Assembly: GCF_000473145.1 (NCBI RefSeq)
Contig: NZ_KI421502.1
Location: forward strand, 102,318-166,317
Reading direction: 5' to 3'
DNA length: 64,000 bases
Origin: Leisingera daeponensis DSM 23529
GTDB lineage: Bacteria; Pseudomonadota; Alphaproteobacteria; Rhodobacterales; Rhodobacteraceae
The notes under the pieces are model-generated. The model ran no database searches. It was given only the letters and a program-made list of their open reading frames with translations, and was not told the origin of the DNA. Below, piece by piece: positions 49,531 through 59,203 of this stretch. Position numbers and translations under genes: made by a program. Every line of letters begins with the position of its first letter. Within the stretch, counting starts at the first letter, position 1.

Positions 49531-52254
49531 TCACTCAAAAGCGTAGGAAAACTCGCCGTCAGTGACGCCGATATCGACCTTCTTGACCTCCGTGCCCGCC
49601 ATCAGGCGGCGCAGGAATTCGTTGGAGATATCCGGCAGCATCGAATTGGTGACAATGGCGTCGATCATCCGGCCGCCGGATTCCAGCTCCTGGCAGCGCT
49701 CGACAATCTTGTCGACCACGGCATCGGAATACACCAGCGGCACCCCGTGCGCCTCTTCGACCCGCTTCTGGATGCGGCCCAGTTGCAGCCTGGTGATCTC
49801 GGCGATCATGCCGGGCGACAGCGGGTAATAGGGGATCGTCACCAGACGCCCCAGCAGCGCCGGCGGGAACACCTTGAGCAGCGGATCGCGCAGCGCCTTG
49901 GCCATCCCCTCCGGCTCCGGCATCAGTTCCGGATCGGAGCACAGGTCCATGATCGTCTCGGTGCCGACGTTGGAGGTCAGCAGGATCAGCGTGTTCTTGA
50001 AGTCGATCACGCGGCCCTCGCCGTCTTCCATCACGCCCTTGTCGAACACCTGAAAGAAGATCTCATGCACGTCCGGGTGCGCCTTCTCGACCTCATCCAG
50101 CAGCACGACGGAATAGGGCTTGCGCCGCACCGCCTCGGTCAGCACCCCGCCCTCGCCATAGCCGACATACCCCGGAGGCGCGCCTTTCAAGCTGCTGACG
50201 GTGTGGGCCTCCTGGTATTCCGACATGTTGATGGTGATGACGTTCTGTTCACCGCCATACAGCACCTCGGCCAGCGCCAGCGCGGTTTCGGTCTTGCCGA
50301 CACCGGACGTGCCCGCCAGCATGAACACCCCGATCGGCTTGTTCGGGTTGTCGAGGCCTGCCCGGCTGGTCTGGATCCGCTTGGCGATCATCTTCATCGC
50401 GTGGTCCTGGCCGATCACCCGTTTGGCCAGATGCTCCTCCAGGTTCAGGATGGTCTGGATCTCGTCCTTGACCATGCGGCCCACCGGGATGCCGGTCCAG
50501 TCGCCCACCACGGAGGCCACCGCCTGGTGGTCCACGATCGGCAGGATCAGCGCGCTGTCGCCCTGCAGCGCCTCCAGCTCCGCGTTCTTGTCCTTCAGCT
50601 CCTGCATCAGCTTGGCGCGCTCGTCATCCGTCAGCGGGCTTCCGGCGGCGCCCTCCGCCGCGTCGTCCCCGGCATCCGCCGGCGCGTCCACGGGCGCGGC
50701 CCCCTCCCGGAGCTTGGCGCGCAGCTCCAGAATGCCTTCGACCACCGCCTTTTCCTTATTCCAGCGCTCGGTCAGCCCGGCCAGCCGCTCCTCCTCGGCG
50801 GCCTTCGCCGCCTGCACCGCCTCGCGCCGGTCGGCAACCTCGTAACCGGCAGTCTCGTCGCGGCCGATGATCTCCAGCTCGGTGGTCAGCGCTTCAATAC
50901 GGCGCTGGCTGTCGTCGACCTCGGCGGGCACCGCGTGCTGGCTCACCGCCACGCGGGCGCAGGCGGTGTCCAATAGGCTCACCGATTTATCCGGCAGCTG
51001 CCGCGCCGGGATATAGCGCGCCGACAGGCTGACGGCGGCCTCGATCCCCTCGTCCAGAACCTGCACCCGGTGGTGCTGTTCCAGCATCGAGGCGATGCCG
51101 CGCATCATCAGGACCGCCTTGGGGATGTCCGGCTCATCGACCTTGACCACCTGGAAGCGGCGGGTCAGCGCGGGGGCTTTCTCGATGTACTTCTTGTATT
51201 CGGCCCAGGTCGTCGCCCCGATGGTGCGCAGGGTGCCGCGCGCCAGCGCCGGTTTCAGCAGGTTGGCCGCATCGCCGGTGCCGGCCGCGCCCCCTGCCCC
51301 CACCAGCGTGTGGGTCTCATCCACGAACATCACAATCGGCACCGGGCTGGCCTGCACCTCGTCGATCACCTGGCGCAGGCGGTTCTCGAACTCGCCCTTC
51401 ATGCTGGCACCGGCCTGCAGCAGCCCCACATCCAGCGCCAGCAGCCGCACATCGTGCAGGGCCGGCGGCACATCACCGCGCGCGATCCTGAGCGCAAAGC
51501 CCTCGACAACCGCGGTCTTGCCCACCCCGGCCTCGCCGGTCAGGATCGGGTTGTTCTGGCGCCGCCGCATCAGGATGTCGACGATCTGGCGGATTTCCTC
51601 GTCCCGGCCCACGATCGGGTCGATCCCGCCATTGCGGGCCTGTTCTGTCAGGTCGGTGCAAAACCGCTCCAGCGCCTCGCCCTTGCCCATCGCACCCGGC
51701 GCCATCGCGCCGGACGCCTCGCCTGGCTCCGCCGCGCCGCCGGTGACGTTGGAGCCGTCCTGCGCCCCCAGCCGTTCCTCCGGCGAGCCATCGGTCGCCT
51801 GATGGAAGTTGTCCGCCAGATCATCGGCGCCGATCTTCGCCAGCTCCGGCGACATGCCGGACAGAATGTTGCGCAGGGCCGGCGTCTTCAAAATGCCCAA
51901 CAGCAGATGCCCGCTGCGCACCTGGCCCGAGGAATAGAGCAGAGACCCCCAGACCCAGCCCCGCTCCATCGCGTCCATCAGATGATCCGACAGGTCGGAG
52001 ATCGTCGACGCCCCGCGCGGCAGCATGTCCAGGGCGCGGGTCAGCTCGGCGGCAATCTTGCCCGTGTCCAGATCGTAATGCTGGATGATCCGGTGCAGAT
52101 CGCTGTCCTGCTGCGCCAAGAGCTGATGCATCCAATGCACCAGTTCGACATAGGGATTGCCCCGCATCTTGCAGAACACGGTTGCGCTTTCGACGGCCTG
52201 GTACCCCAGCTTGTTCAGCTTGCCAAACAGCGCCACGCGGCTGATCTCGGTCAT
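49531..52254 (-). CDS. clpV: T6SS sheath-recycling ATPase ClpV (TssH)
   Basis: The 907-residue AAA+ protein has an N-terminal ClpN domain, first Walker A TGEAGVGKTAVVEG (about 245-258), a middle coiled coil (about 420-560), a second Walker A AGTSGVGKTETALA and Walker B VVLLDEVEKAHPDV. ClpV disassembles contracted TssBC sheaths so they can be reused. Length and an extra acidic Pro/Ala insert (about 515-540) fit T6SS ClpV rather than ClpB. tssG ends two bases upstream. Confidence 0.96.
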   Translation of the reverse strand: MTEISRVALFGKLNKLGYQAVESATVFCKMRGNPYVELVHWMHQLLAQQDSDLHRIIQHYDLDTGKIAAELTRALDMLPRGASTISDLSDHLMDAMERGWVWGSLLYSSGQVRSGHLLLGILKTPALRNILSGMSPELAKIGADDLADNFHQATDGSPEERLGAQDGSNVTGGAAEPGEASGAMAPGAMGKGEALERFCTDLTEQARNGGIDPIVGRDEEIRQIVDILMRRRQNNPILTGEAGVGKTAVVEGFALRIARGDVPPALHDVRLLALDVGLLQAGASMKGEFENRLRQVIDEVQASPVPIVMFVDETHTLVGAGGAAGTGDAANLLKPALARGTLRTIGATTWAEYKKYIEKAPALTRRFQVVKVDEPDIPKAVLMMRGIASMLEQHHRVQVLDEGIEAAVSLSARYIPARQLPDKSVSLLDTACARVAVSQHAVPAEVDDSQRRIEALTTELEIIGRDETAGYEVADRREAVQAAKAAEEERLAGLTERWNKEKAVVEGILELRAKLREGAAPVDAPADAGDDAAEGAAGSPLTDDERAKLMQELKDKNAELEALQGDSALILPIVDHQAVASVVGDWTGIPVGRMVKDEIQTILNLEEHLAKRVIGQDHAMKMIAKRIQTSRAGLDNPNKPIGVFMLAGTSGVGKTETALALAEVLYGGEQNVITINMSEYQEAHTVSSLKGAPPGYVGYGEGGVLTEAVRRKPYSVVLLDEVEKAHPDVHEIFFQVFDKGVMEDGEGRVIDFKNTLILLTSNVGTETIMDLCSDPELMPEPEGMAKALRDPLLKVFPPALLGRLVTIPYYPLSPGMIAEITRLQLGRIQKRVEEAHGVPLVYSDAVVDKIVERCQELESGGRMIDAIVTNSMLPDISNEFLRRLMAGTEVKKVDIGVTDGEFSYAFE

Positions 52255-52255
52255 G

Positions 52256-53311
52256 TCAAATCCCTCCCTCTACTCGCTCTTCAGCCCCGGCGCACAATCC
52301 CGGGTACAGGTACAAATCATTCACGTCGGGCTGGTCCGCATCCGGATCGGGGCGCGAGCGAATCCAGCTGGTGTGCCCCAGCCGGGTGGTGCCGCCCAGG
52401 GACGCCCGCGGCACCTCATCGCCCGCCAAGACCAGGTTCACGTCCCAGTCCAGCACATCGCCGGCATAAGAGCGCACAATGGCGCGCAGCCGTTTCAGCG
52501 CCTCACCGCCGGGCAGCAGCCGCTCGTAATCCTTCAGCGTCAGCGGCCCGATGCGGATGCGGAACTTGGCGGTGCGGCTCCACACCTTTTCGCCGATGCT
52601 GGTGCTTTGCCCCAGCCCGCCATAGCCCAGGCCCCAGCGGTCGTCCGGCTCCAGCTCCAGCCAGCTGCCGACAAATTCCTCCAAGGAGACCGGCACCTCG
52701 AAAAACGCCGCCAGGATCGACACCAGCCCGTCCGGGTTTTTCGCGCCGCGGGCAAGGTGGCCGGCAAAATGCAGCTTGGCCAGGTCGGGCATCTCGTCCC
52801 GGCCCGCGAACTTGAACCCATTATAGCCGATCAGCGACGCCACCTTGCGCGCCATCGGGTCATCGGCCCGGTCAAAGCTGACCGCGGGCGAGCCTTGCGT
52901 CCAGGCGCGGTACAGCAGGCTCATCAGCCGGTGCGTCAGCATGTCGGCAAAGGCCACCATCGTCGGGTCGCGGTGGTTCCTTTTGCGGTCGCGGGCGTAT
53001 TCGGTCAGGTGCAGCGGCAGCGGCCCTTGCGGCCCGAACAGCCCGAAGAAGCGGTTGGTCAGCACCGCGGGGTTATCACCCTCCGCCGGTTTGAAGGCGG
53101 CAATGGTCGAAGGCGGGAAGGCCAGTTCCGCCTCCTGCCCCAGCCGCAGCCTGTCCTGGCGCGGGCGGCGGCTTTCGCCAAGGCGGGGGGCGTCTCCGAA
53201 ATGCGCCTCCAACACCCTCAGGGCCTGAAAAACGTGGTGTTTCTCAGGCTCCGCAGCCAGCCGGCCATAGTGGCTCAGATCATCCGGCCAAGGCCCTTTT
53301 CCGGTCGCCAT
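52256..53311 (-). CDS. tssG: T6SS baseplate protein TssG
   Basis: The 351-residue protein matches TssG/VasB (PF06996) with the start of the fold in HVFQALRVLEAHFGDAPRLGESRRPRQDRLRLGQ, then FFGLFGPQGPLPLHLTEYARDR and LLYRAWTQGSPAVSFDR. It forms the baseplate wedge with TssF and TssE. Its start lies 37 bases inside the end of tssF. Confidence 0.95.
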   Translation of the reverse strand: MATGKGPWPDDLSHYGRLAAEPEKHHVFQALRVLEAHFGDAPRLGESRRPRQDRLRLGQEAELAFPPSTIAAFKPAEGDNPAVLTNRFFGLFGPQGPLPLHLTEYARDRKRNHRDPTMVAFADMLTHRLMSLLYRAWTQGSPAVSFDRADDPMARKVASLIGYNGFKFAGRDEMPDLAKLHFAGHLARGAKNPDGLVSILAAFFEVPVSLEEFVGSWLELEPDDRWGLGYGGLGQSTSIGEKVWSRTAKFRIRIGPLTLKDYERLLPGGEALKRLRAIVRSYAGDVLDWDVNLVLAGDEVPRASLGGTTRLGHTSWIRSRPDPDADQPDVNDLYLYPGLCAGAEERVEGGI

Positions 53312-55152
53312 CTGGCAATTTCCCCGCGTTTTTCAGTCTTCAGGACTGTCTCCGTGAATGAGTTGATGCTGGCATACCCGCGGAAGAACCGTTCCAGCAC
53401 GGCCCCCAGCGCATAGATGTTGCTGCCCTCGAAAAAACTCTCGTCAAAGCCCAGGGTGATCTCCAGGCCGCGCACCGCAGTCGACAGCACCTCATCGCTC
53501 ATCCGCCGCACGATGGGCCGGGCGCCAACGGACAGGATGCCCTCCAGCTGCTTTTCCGTCACCCGGTCGCCCAAGGGCGCATACAGCCCGACCAGCTCGC
53601 GCAGCGCCTCCGCCGACTGGCCCTTGCCGGTTTCGGCAATCGACACGTAGTTGAGGCTAAGGTGCGAGATCAACCGCCAGGCGGTGTCCCCCTGCGCCAG
53701 CGTAGGATGCGGACGGGTGGGCGACACCGGCAGCGTCACCTTCTTGACCGGCCCGCCTTCGGGCAGGTGGAACACATCGTCATTGCCGGTGGCCAGCAGC
53801 ATCGGCAGGTCGCGGTTGGTGCAGAGCGCGGTGACCGCCAGCTGCTCCAGCCCCGGCGAATAGGGCACCTGCGCCCGGTCCACCAGCGTCAGGAACACCT
53901 CCGATCCCAGGTAAGAACTGCGCACCCCGCGCAAACGCTCCTTCTCCGAGCGCTGCCGCATCCGCCGCTTGACGGTGTAATAGGCCGGGTGGCTTTCCCC
54001 CGCCGCGGTGAAGTCATTGGCGGAATAGAACGGGCGGAAGATCACGTCGTCCTCGCCCTCGCCGCTGATCCCGACCACGCTTTGCAGCGCGTAGACCTCG
54101 AAATCGAGCCCTGCGGTGCGGTTGGGGATCACGTGATGCTCGGTATCAATCGGCGCAATCCGCACCCGGTCGCAGCGTTTCTCGAACAGGTTCACCGCAG
54201 GCACCGCGTTCAGCTGGAACACTTCCGGCAGCACGATCGGGGCCACCCCGGACATGCCTTCGCGCAGCAGGATATAGAGATCCACCTCATTGCCGGCGGA
54301 TTTCTCCAGACCCGCCCGCAGCCCCTGCAGCTCGACAAAGCGGAACCGCTCCGGCATCGCGAAATATTCCTGCAGCAGCCGGTAGCCGTCATAGACCCGG
54401 CGCGGCAGCGGCAGCAGCGCCTCTTCCGGGCTGAACCCCTTTTGCACCACCCTGGCGCCGCGCAGCGGCAGCTGCCAGTCCGCCCGCCGGTCGGTCGAGC
54501 GCGCCACGATCCCCTGCACCTGGGTGCACAGCAGCTCCAGCAGCGGCCAGCTGTTGCCGGCGGTGCCGGACAGGTACAGCGACAGCTTGTCCATCTCCAG
54601 CTTGCTGATCGGGTCGCCGTCGATCCGCTTGATCCGCAACCGGATGCCCGCCCGCGCGTCATACCCGGTGGCCACGCCCGCCGCGACCAGCTCACCGCGG
54701 CCGTCGATATACTGCGCCTCGGTGATCTGGATCGGCCACATGGTCAGATCGGCGGCGGTGCGGAATTCGCAGGGCGTCTGCTCGCCCTCGGTCAGCCGCG
54801 ACCTGAGGGTGGAGCCGCGCTTCAGCACATAGCCGCTTTTCACCGCCGAGTTCGCCGCATCCGGCTCAAACGCCGCGATCATCATCGACGGCGTCGGCGC
54901 CAGGTAATGCGGATAGATGATCTCCAGCAGGTTCGAGGTGAAGTTCGGATACTGCAGCTCCAGCTCCAGCTGCACCCTCGCGGTCAGGAAGGCGGCCCCT
55001 TCCAGCAGACGCTCCACATAGGGGTCGAGCACCTCGACCCCTTCCATGCCCAGCCGGGCCGCGATCTTGGGATAGGCGGCAGCAAACTCCGCGCCCATGT
55101 CGCGCAGGTAATTCAGCTCATTCTCGTAATGGGTCAGCAGCCGTGTATCCAT
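53275..55152 (-). CDS. tssF: T6SS baseplate protein TssF
   Basis: The 625-residue protein starts MDTRLLTHYENELNYLRDMGAEFAAAYPKIAARLGMEG and continues DPYVERLLEGAAFLTARVQLELE, the standard TssF (VasA) N-terminus. It is the large wedge subunit. The ATG at 55152 overlaps the tssE stop (ATGGA/TGA region) and gives the usual length; an open frame upstream belongs to the tssE coding region in another frame. Confidence 0.95.
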   Translation of the reverse strand: MDTRLLTHYENELNYLRDMGAEFAAAYPKIAARLGMEGVEVLDPYVERLLEGAAFLTARVQLELELQYPNFTSNLLEIIYPHYLAPTPSMMIAAFEPDAANSAVKSGYVLKRGSTLRSRLTEGEQTPCEFRTAADLTMWPIQITEAQYIDGRGELVAAGVATGYDARAGIRLRIKRIDGDPISKLEMDKLSLYLSGTAGNSWPLLELLCTQVQGIVARSTDRRADWQLPLRGARVVQKGFSPEEALLPLPRRVYDGYRLLQEYFAMPERFRFVELQGLRAGLEKSAGNEVDLYILLREGMSGVAPIVLPEVFQLNAVPAVNLFEKRCDRVRIAPIDTEHHVIPNRTAGLDFEVYALQSVVGISGEGEDDVIFRPFYSANDFTAAGESHPAYYTVKRRMRQRSEKERLRGVRSSYLGSEVFLTLVDRAQVPYSPGLEQLAVTALCTNRDLPMLLATGNDDVFHLPEGGPVKKVTLPVSPTRPHPTLAQGDTAWRLISHLSLNYVSIAETGKGQSAEALRELVGLYAPLGDRVTEKQLEGILSVGARPIVRRMSDEVLSTAVRGLEITLGFDESFFEGSNIYALGAVLERFFRGYASINSFTETVLKTEKRGEIARWRPEKGLGRMI

Positions 55153-55649
55153 CACATGGCCCTTTCCATTTCCACTTCGCCGGTGGTCAGATCGACCTTG
55201 CTGCGCAGGTACAGCTCCAGCGGCATCGGCTGCGCCCACATGTCGGCACGGATCTCCAGGCCGACAGTCATCTCGGTGGCGTCGGTCCCCTCCTGCAGCC
55301 GCACATCGACGGAGCCGTCGATGATCCGCGGCTCATAGGTGGCGATCGCCTTTTTGATCGACCGCCGGATCGCTTCCGCCTTCTCAGCGGTCGAGGCTTC
55401 GCCCGCCACCTCCACCAGCCCGTAATTCAGCACCGAGGCCGACACCGACGGGTATTTCTCCGCATCGAAATGGCTTTCGACATTCTGGGTGTTCAACAGC
55501 CACGACAGATCGCGCTGGATGATTTCCCTGAGCCGCACCAGATCAATCACCCGGCTCTCGCGGGTTTCCTTCTGATCGCCTGGCGCATTGTCGGTCAGCC
55601 GGTCCAGCAGCGAGGGCTGCAGGCGCTCGGCCAGTGTCTTGTCAGCCAT
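55152..55649 (-). CDS. tssE: T6SS baseplate protein TssE (gp25-like)
   Basis: The 165-residue protein has the lysozyme-like gp25 fold of TssE: LQPSLLDRLTDN, LREIIQRDLSWLLNTQN, SVLNYGLVEVAG and the terminal strand region. It initiates sheath polymerisation on the baseplate. ATG 55649 starts MADKTLAERL; it overlaps tagJ by eight bases. Confidence 0.95.
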   Translation of the reverse strand: MADKTLAERLQPSLLDRLTDNAPGDQKETRESRVIDLVRLREIIQRDLSWLLNTQNVESHFDAEKYPSVSASVLNYGLVEVAGEASTAEKAEAIRRSIKKAIATYEPRIIDGSVDVRLQEGTDATEMTVGLEIRADMWAQPMPLELYLRSKVDLTTGEVEMERAM

Positions 55650-56445
55650 TCTCTTCGCCGTGCCCATCCATCCGGAGTGTGCGCACGTCCATGATGGCAA
55701 TGTCCTCATCGCCGATCGCCAGCAGCCGCTGGCCCAGACCGGTATAGGTTTCCCCGCCGGCATCCTGCCACACGGTGGCGCGCGCCAGCATCGACAGCCC
55801 GTCCGCCTTTTCGCTGCCGGGATAACGCGTCGGGATCATCGCCGCCACTTCGCCGCCGCCCGCCAGCGTCAGGGTGCCCGTGGTCCAGACCGCATCGCGC
55901 AGGTCGCTCGGCTCTTCTGCCTCGAACGAGACGATCTTGGAAAACGGCAGCCAGTAGTATTTCCCGTTGATCACAGCCTCCAGCACCGGCCCCAGCCGCA
56001 TGTCGGCGTCCGCGATCCACTCGAACCGCTTGCCGTTCACCTCGCCCGGGCTGGCCGGTGCCGCATCGAACGCCTTGGCGCGCAGCTCCGCGGCTTCCTT
56101 GGGATTGCCGGCTGCCAGCAGCTTCTGCGCCTCGATCAGATGCGCCAGCCATTCCTCCGGTTCGCCCAGGATCAGCGGCGATTTCTCCCCGGCAAAGACC
56201 TTCTCGCGGTAGACCTCGCAGATGATCGCCTCCCGGTAGGCCTGCGCCATCACCGTGGCGCCTTCATCCAGCCCCGCCGCCGCCTTCAACTGGGCAATCG
56301 CCCGCGTCCAGTCGCCCAGCACGCACAGCAGCTGGAACAGGAAAACCCGGAGCTTGGCGTTGCTCGCGTCCGCGCGGATCTTGGCTTGCAGCGCCTCCAG
56401 CGCCGCCCTGGGATCACCGGCCTTCAGATGCTCTTCGGGTGTCAT
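55642..56445 (-). CDS. tagJ: T6SS accessory protein TagJ (ImpE)
   Basis: The 267-residue protein is of the ImpE/TagJ family: an N-terminal TPR-like helical part (PEEHLKAGDPRAALEALQAKIRADASNAKLRVFLFQLLC) and a beta-rich end (FEWIADADMRLGPVLEAVINGKYYWLPF). TagJ binds TssB and may recruit ClpV or tune sheath turnover. It lies between the hcp terminator and tssE. Because this locus also encodes a second TssB-like N-terminus (in the fusion), TagJ may have two partners. Confidence 0.94.
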   Translation of the reverse strand: MTPEEHLKAGDPRAALEALQAKIRADASNAKLRVFLFQLLCVLGDWTRAIAQLKAAAGLDEGATVMAQAYREAIICEVYREKVFAGEKSPLILGEPEEWLAHLIEAQKLLAAGNPKEAAELRAKAFDAAPASPGEVNGKRFEWIADADMRLGPVLEAVINGKYYWLPFSKIVSFEAEEPSDLRDAVWTTGTLTLAGGGEVAAMIPTRYPGSEKADGLSMLARATVWQDAGGETYTGLGQRLLAIGDEDIAIMDVRTLRMDGHGEENG

Positions 56446-56489
56446 GGGGCTCTACTCCGCAACGGGGATGGATGCTGCAAATGCTTCAG

Positions 56490-56523
56490 AAAAAACGGAC
56501 CCCGGGCGCCGATACGCCCGGGG
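56490..56523 (-). terminator. Intrinsic terminator directly after hcp
   Basis: On the minus strand a perfect 9-bp stem (CCCCGGGCG/CGCCCGGGG, 56500-56523) with a six-base loop is followed by CCG and a run of six T (complement of 56490-56495). It lies inside the T6SS cluster, right after hcp, so partial termination would make tssA-tssB-tssC-hcp mRNA more abundant than the downstream genes. Confidence 0.88.
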
Positions 56524-56536
56524 CCAGCGAAAAGCG

Positions 56537-57037
56537 TTACTCGACCTTGCCGGTCTGCACGTTCCACTTGAAGGTGCCTTCAGTGGTGAGTTTACCGGTT
56601 TTCTGGTTGGTCGACTTGTACTCATGCTCGATCGAGGCATAGGCCAGCGACCAGGTTTCTTCCGGAATGCCGTCTTCGCTGGCAGAGATGGAATAGCTGT
56701 CCACTACCACATCCTTGAATTTCCAGGTCGAATAGACCAGCAGGCCCTGGCTGGCGCTGTCGCCCGAACGGCACCAGTGCATGACGATTTCCGGGCGCAC
56801 GGTGCCGTTGGCCACCGAGAGGGCCAGACCGTTGGACGCCTTGCCCATCTGCGAGGTCAGCTCGACCTTGCCGAAGTTGGAATTCGCGTGCATCCGCTGG
56901 GTCGAGCCCAGATCGGTCATTTCCACGGCACGTTCGACATTCCAGCTCGCGGACTGAACGACGATCCACTTCTTGTGCTGTTCCTCGGTGGCGTCGCCTT
57001 CGATGTCCGAGATTTGCACGAACATATTTGCAGCCAT
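56537..57037 (-). CDS. hcp: T6SS inner tube protein Hcp
   Basis: The 166-residue protein has the Hcp beta-barrel landmarks: FVQISDIEGDA near the start, VEMTDLGSTQRMHANSNFGKVELTSQMGKASNGL, and the paired strands VYSTWKFKDVVVDSYSIS. Hexamers stack to form the tube inside the TssBC sheath and are secreted on firing. It has a good GAAAGGA ribosome site and is followed by a terminator, consistent with high expression. Confidence 0.96.
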   Translation of the reverse strand: MAANMFVQISDIEGDATEEQHKKWIVVQSASWNVERAVEMTDLGSTQRMHANSNFGKVELTSQMGKASNGLALSVANGTVRPEIVMHWCRSGDSASQGLLVYSTWKFKDVVVDSYSISASEDGIPEETWSLAYASIEHEYKSTNQKTGKLTTEGTFKWNVQTGKVE

Positions 57038-57105
57038 TTTTCTATCCTTTCAAAAACTAAGAACTCTACTGCAGTATGATGGGTGTGAGGCTGGAGAGTG
57101 GGAAA

Positions 57106-58602
57106 TCAGCCTCCTTTTTCCGAGGGCAGTTTCGATACCAGCCGCAGCGAGACGGACAGCCCCTCAAGCTGGTAATGCGGGCGCAGGAAAAACTTCGAGG
57201 AGTAATACCCCGGGTTGCCCTCGACCTCTTCCACAACCACTTCGGCTGCGGCCAGAGGCTTGCGCGCCTTCTCGTTCTCCGAGGAGATGTCCGCGTTGAA
57301 ATCAACATAGTTGTTGATCCAGTCCTGCAGCCAGGATTCCATGTCCTGACGGCTTTTGAACGAGCCGACCTTGTCCCGCACCATGCACTTCAGGTAGTGC
57401 GCGAACCGGCAGGTGGCGAACAGGTAGGGCAGCCGCGCGCCGAGGTTGGCGTTGGCGGTCGCGTCCGGGTCGTCGTATTCGGCCGGCTTGTGCAGCGACT
57501 GCGCCCCCATGAAGGTCGCAACGTCGGTGTTCTTGCGGTGGATCAGCGGCATCATGCCATTCTTCGCCAGCTCCGCCTCGCGCCGGTCGTCGATGGCAAT
57601 CTCGGTCGGGCATTTCTGATCGACGCCGCCATCGGTGGTCGGGAAGGTGTGGCTGGGCAGGTTCTCCAGCGTGCCGCCGCTTTCCACCCCGCGGATGCGC
57701 GAGCACCAGCCGTACATCTTGAACGACCGGGTGATGTTCACCGCCATGCCGTAGGCCGCGTTGACCCAGCCGTATTTGTCGCTGGTCGCGCCTGCGGTGT
57801 CTTCCTCAAAGGCAAACTCCTCCACCGGGTCGGTCTTGGAGCCATAGGGCAGACGCCCCAGGAACCGCGGCATCGCCAGACCCACGTATTTGGCATCCTC
57901 GCTGTCGCGCAGGCTGCGCCAGGCGGCATATTCCGGGGTCTGGAAGATCTTGGTCAGATCGCGCGGGTTCGACAGTTCCGACCAGCTGTCCATCTGGAAC
58001 AGCGTCGGCTTGGCGCCGGTGATCATCGGGGCATGGGCGGCCGCGGCGATCTTGGACAACTCGCCCAGCAGCTCAATGTCCGGCGGCGAATGGTCGAAGT
58101 GATAGTCCACCACCAAAGAGCCATAGGGCTCGCCGCCCAGCTGGCTGAATTCCTCGGTGTAGATCTTCTTGAAGATCGGCGACTGATCCCAGGCCGTCCC
58201 CTTGAACTTCTTCAGGGTCTTGGACATTTCCTTCTTGGTGATCGGCATCACCCGGATCTTCAGCTGCTCGTCCGTCTCGGTGTTGTTGACCAGGTAATGC
58301 AGCCCGCGCCAGGCGCTCTCCAGCTGCTGGAATTCCTCGTTGTGCAGGATCAGGTTGACCTGCTCGGTCAGCTTCTTGTCGATCTCCGCCACGATGCTCT
58401 CGATCGAGCGCAGCGCGTCGTCGGAAATCAGCGCGGAGTTTGCCAGCGCCTGCTCGGCGAGGGTCTTGACCGCGCTCTCCACCGCAGTCTTGGCCTGATC
58501 CGACTTGGGGCGGAATTCCTTCTGCAGCAGGTTGGCAAATTCGGCAGAGCCAAAGGCGGCTTCACCGGCAGCGGCTTCCGCCTGGAGTTCTTTTTCAGCC
58601 AT
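57106..58602 (-). CDS. tssC: T6SS sheath large subunit TssC
   Basis: The 498-residue protein is a full-length TssC (VipB): EFQQLESAWRGLHYLVNNTETDEQLKIRV, FGSLVVDYHFDH-like region, LAMPRFLGRLPYGSKTDPVEEFAFEE, NARLPYLFATCRFAHYLKCMVRDKVG-like region, and the C-terminal FFLRPHYQLEGLSVSLRLVSKLP strands. It builds the contractile sheath with TssB, 15 bases upstream. The C-terminal ~125 residues present here are missing from the TssC-like part of the giant fusion. Confidence 0.96.
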   Translation of the reverse strand: MAEKELQAEAAAGEAAFGSAEFANLLQKEFRPKSDQAKTAVESAVKTLAEQALANSALISDDALRSIESIVAEIDKKLTEQVNLILHNEEFQQLESAWRGLHYLVNNTETDEQLKIRVMPITKKEMSKTLKKFKGTAWDQSPIFKKIYTEEFSQLGGEPYGSLVVDYHFDHSPPDIELLGELSKIAAAAHAPMITGAKPTLFQMDSWSELSNPRDLTKIFQTPEYAAWRSLRDSEDAKYVGLAMPRFLGRLPYGSKTDPVEEFAFEEDTAGATSDKYGWVNAAYGMAVNITRSFKMYGWCSRIRGVESGGTLENLPSHTFPTTDGGVDQKCPTEIAIDDRREAELAKNGMMPLIHRKNTDVATFMGAQSLHKPAEYDDPDATANANLGARLPYLFATCRFAHYLKCMVRDKVGSFKSRQDMESWLQDWINNYVDFNADISSENEKARKPLAAAEVVVEEVEGNPGYYSSKFFLRPHYQLEGLSVSLRLVSKLPSEKGG

Positions 58603-58617
58603 CTTTGTCCTCCCCTT

Positions 58618-59133
58618 TTATTCTTCGCTGCCGGCATCGCCGCCGGGTTTCGGCTGCGCGGCCAGGGTTTTCAGCAGGCTCGGATCCTGAATGATCTTGG
58701 AGATCAGATCCTCGGCGCCGGTCTTGCCGTCCATGTAGGTCATCAGGTTGGACAGCTGGCTGCGCGCTTCCAGCAGCTCGCGCAGCGGCTCCACCTTTGC
58801 GGCGATGGCTGCGGGCTTGAAATCGTCCATGCTTTCGAACGTGATGTCGACCGCCAGGTTGCCCTCGCCGGTCAGCGTGTTGGGCACGGTGAAGGCGGCC
58901 CGCGGCGCCATGGATTTCATCCGGTCATCGAAGTTGTCCACGTCGATTTCCAGAAACTTGCGGTCTGCAACCGCGGGCTGCTCCACTTCGGACTTGCCCA
59001 CCAGGTCGCTCATCACGCCCATCACAAACGGCAGCTGCACCTTCTTCTCGGCGCCATACAGCTCCACGTCATATTCGATCTGGACCCGTGGGGCCCGGTT
59101 GCGTGCAATGAATTTCTGTGAACTTCCGGCCAT
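58618..59133 (-). CDS. tssB: T6SS sheath small subunit TssB
   Basis: The 171-residue protein is a standard TssB (VipA): SSQKFIARNRAPRVQIEYDVELYGAEKKVQLPFVMGVMSDL, FLEIDVDNFDDRM, LTGEGNLAVDITFESMDDF. It pairs with TssC. The first 154 residues differ from the N-terminus of the giant fusion at only about 26 positions, mostly conservative. It follows tssA by 70 bases. Confidence 0.96.
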   Translation of the reverse strand: MAGSSQKFIARNRAPRVQIEYDVELYGAEKKVQLPFVMGVMSDLVGKSEVEQPAVADRKFLEIDVDNFDDRMKSMAPRAAFTVPNTLTGEGNLAVDITFESMDDFKPAAIAAKVEPLRELLEARSQLSNLMTYMDGKTGAEDLISKIIQDPSLLKTLAAQPKPGGDAGSEE

Positions 59134-59203
59134 CTAGGTCTCCTTACTCGTCTTGCTGTCACGGGGGCCGCGGCGGGGGCCGCCGCAGAAACGCCCCTGT
59201 CCG

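Noticed and set aside
57047..57057. CTTTCAAAAA upstream of hcp, similar to the puuE/bhc motif
   Set aside because: It overlaps the hcp ribosome site (GAAAGGA on the minus strand) and has no inverted partner, so the match is explained by the ribosome site plus A/T bases.
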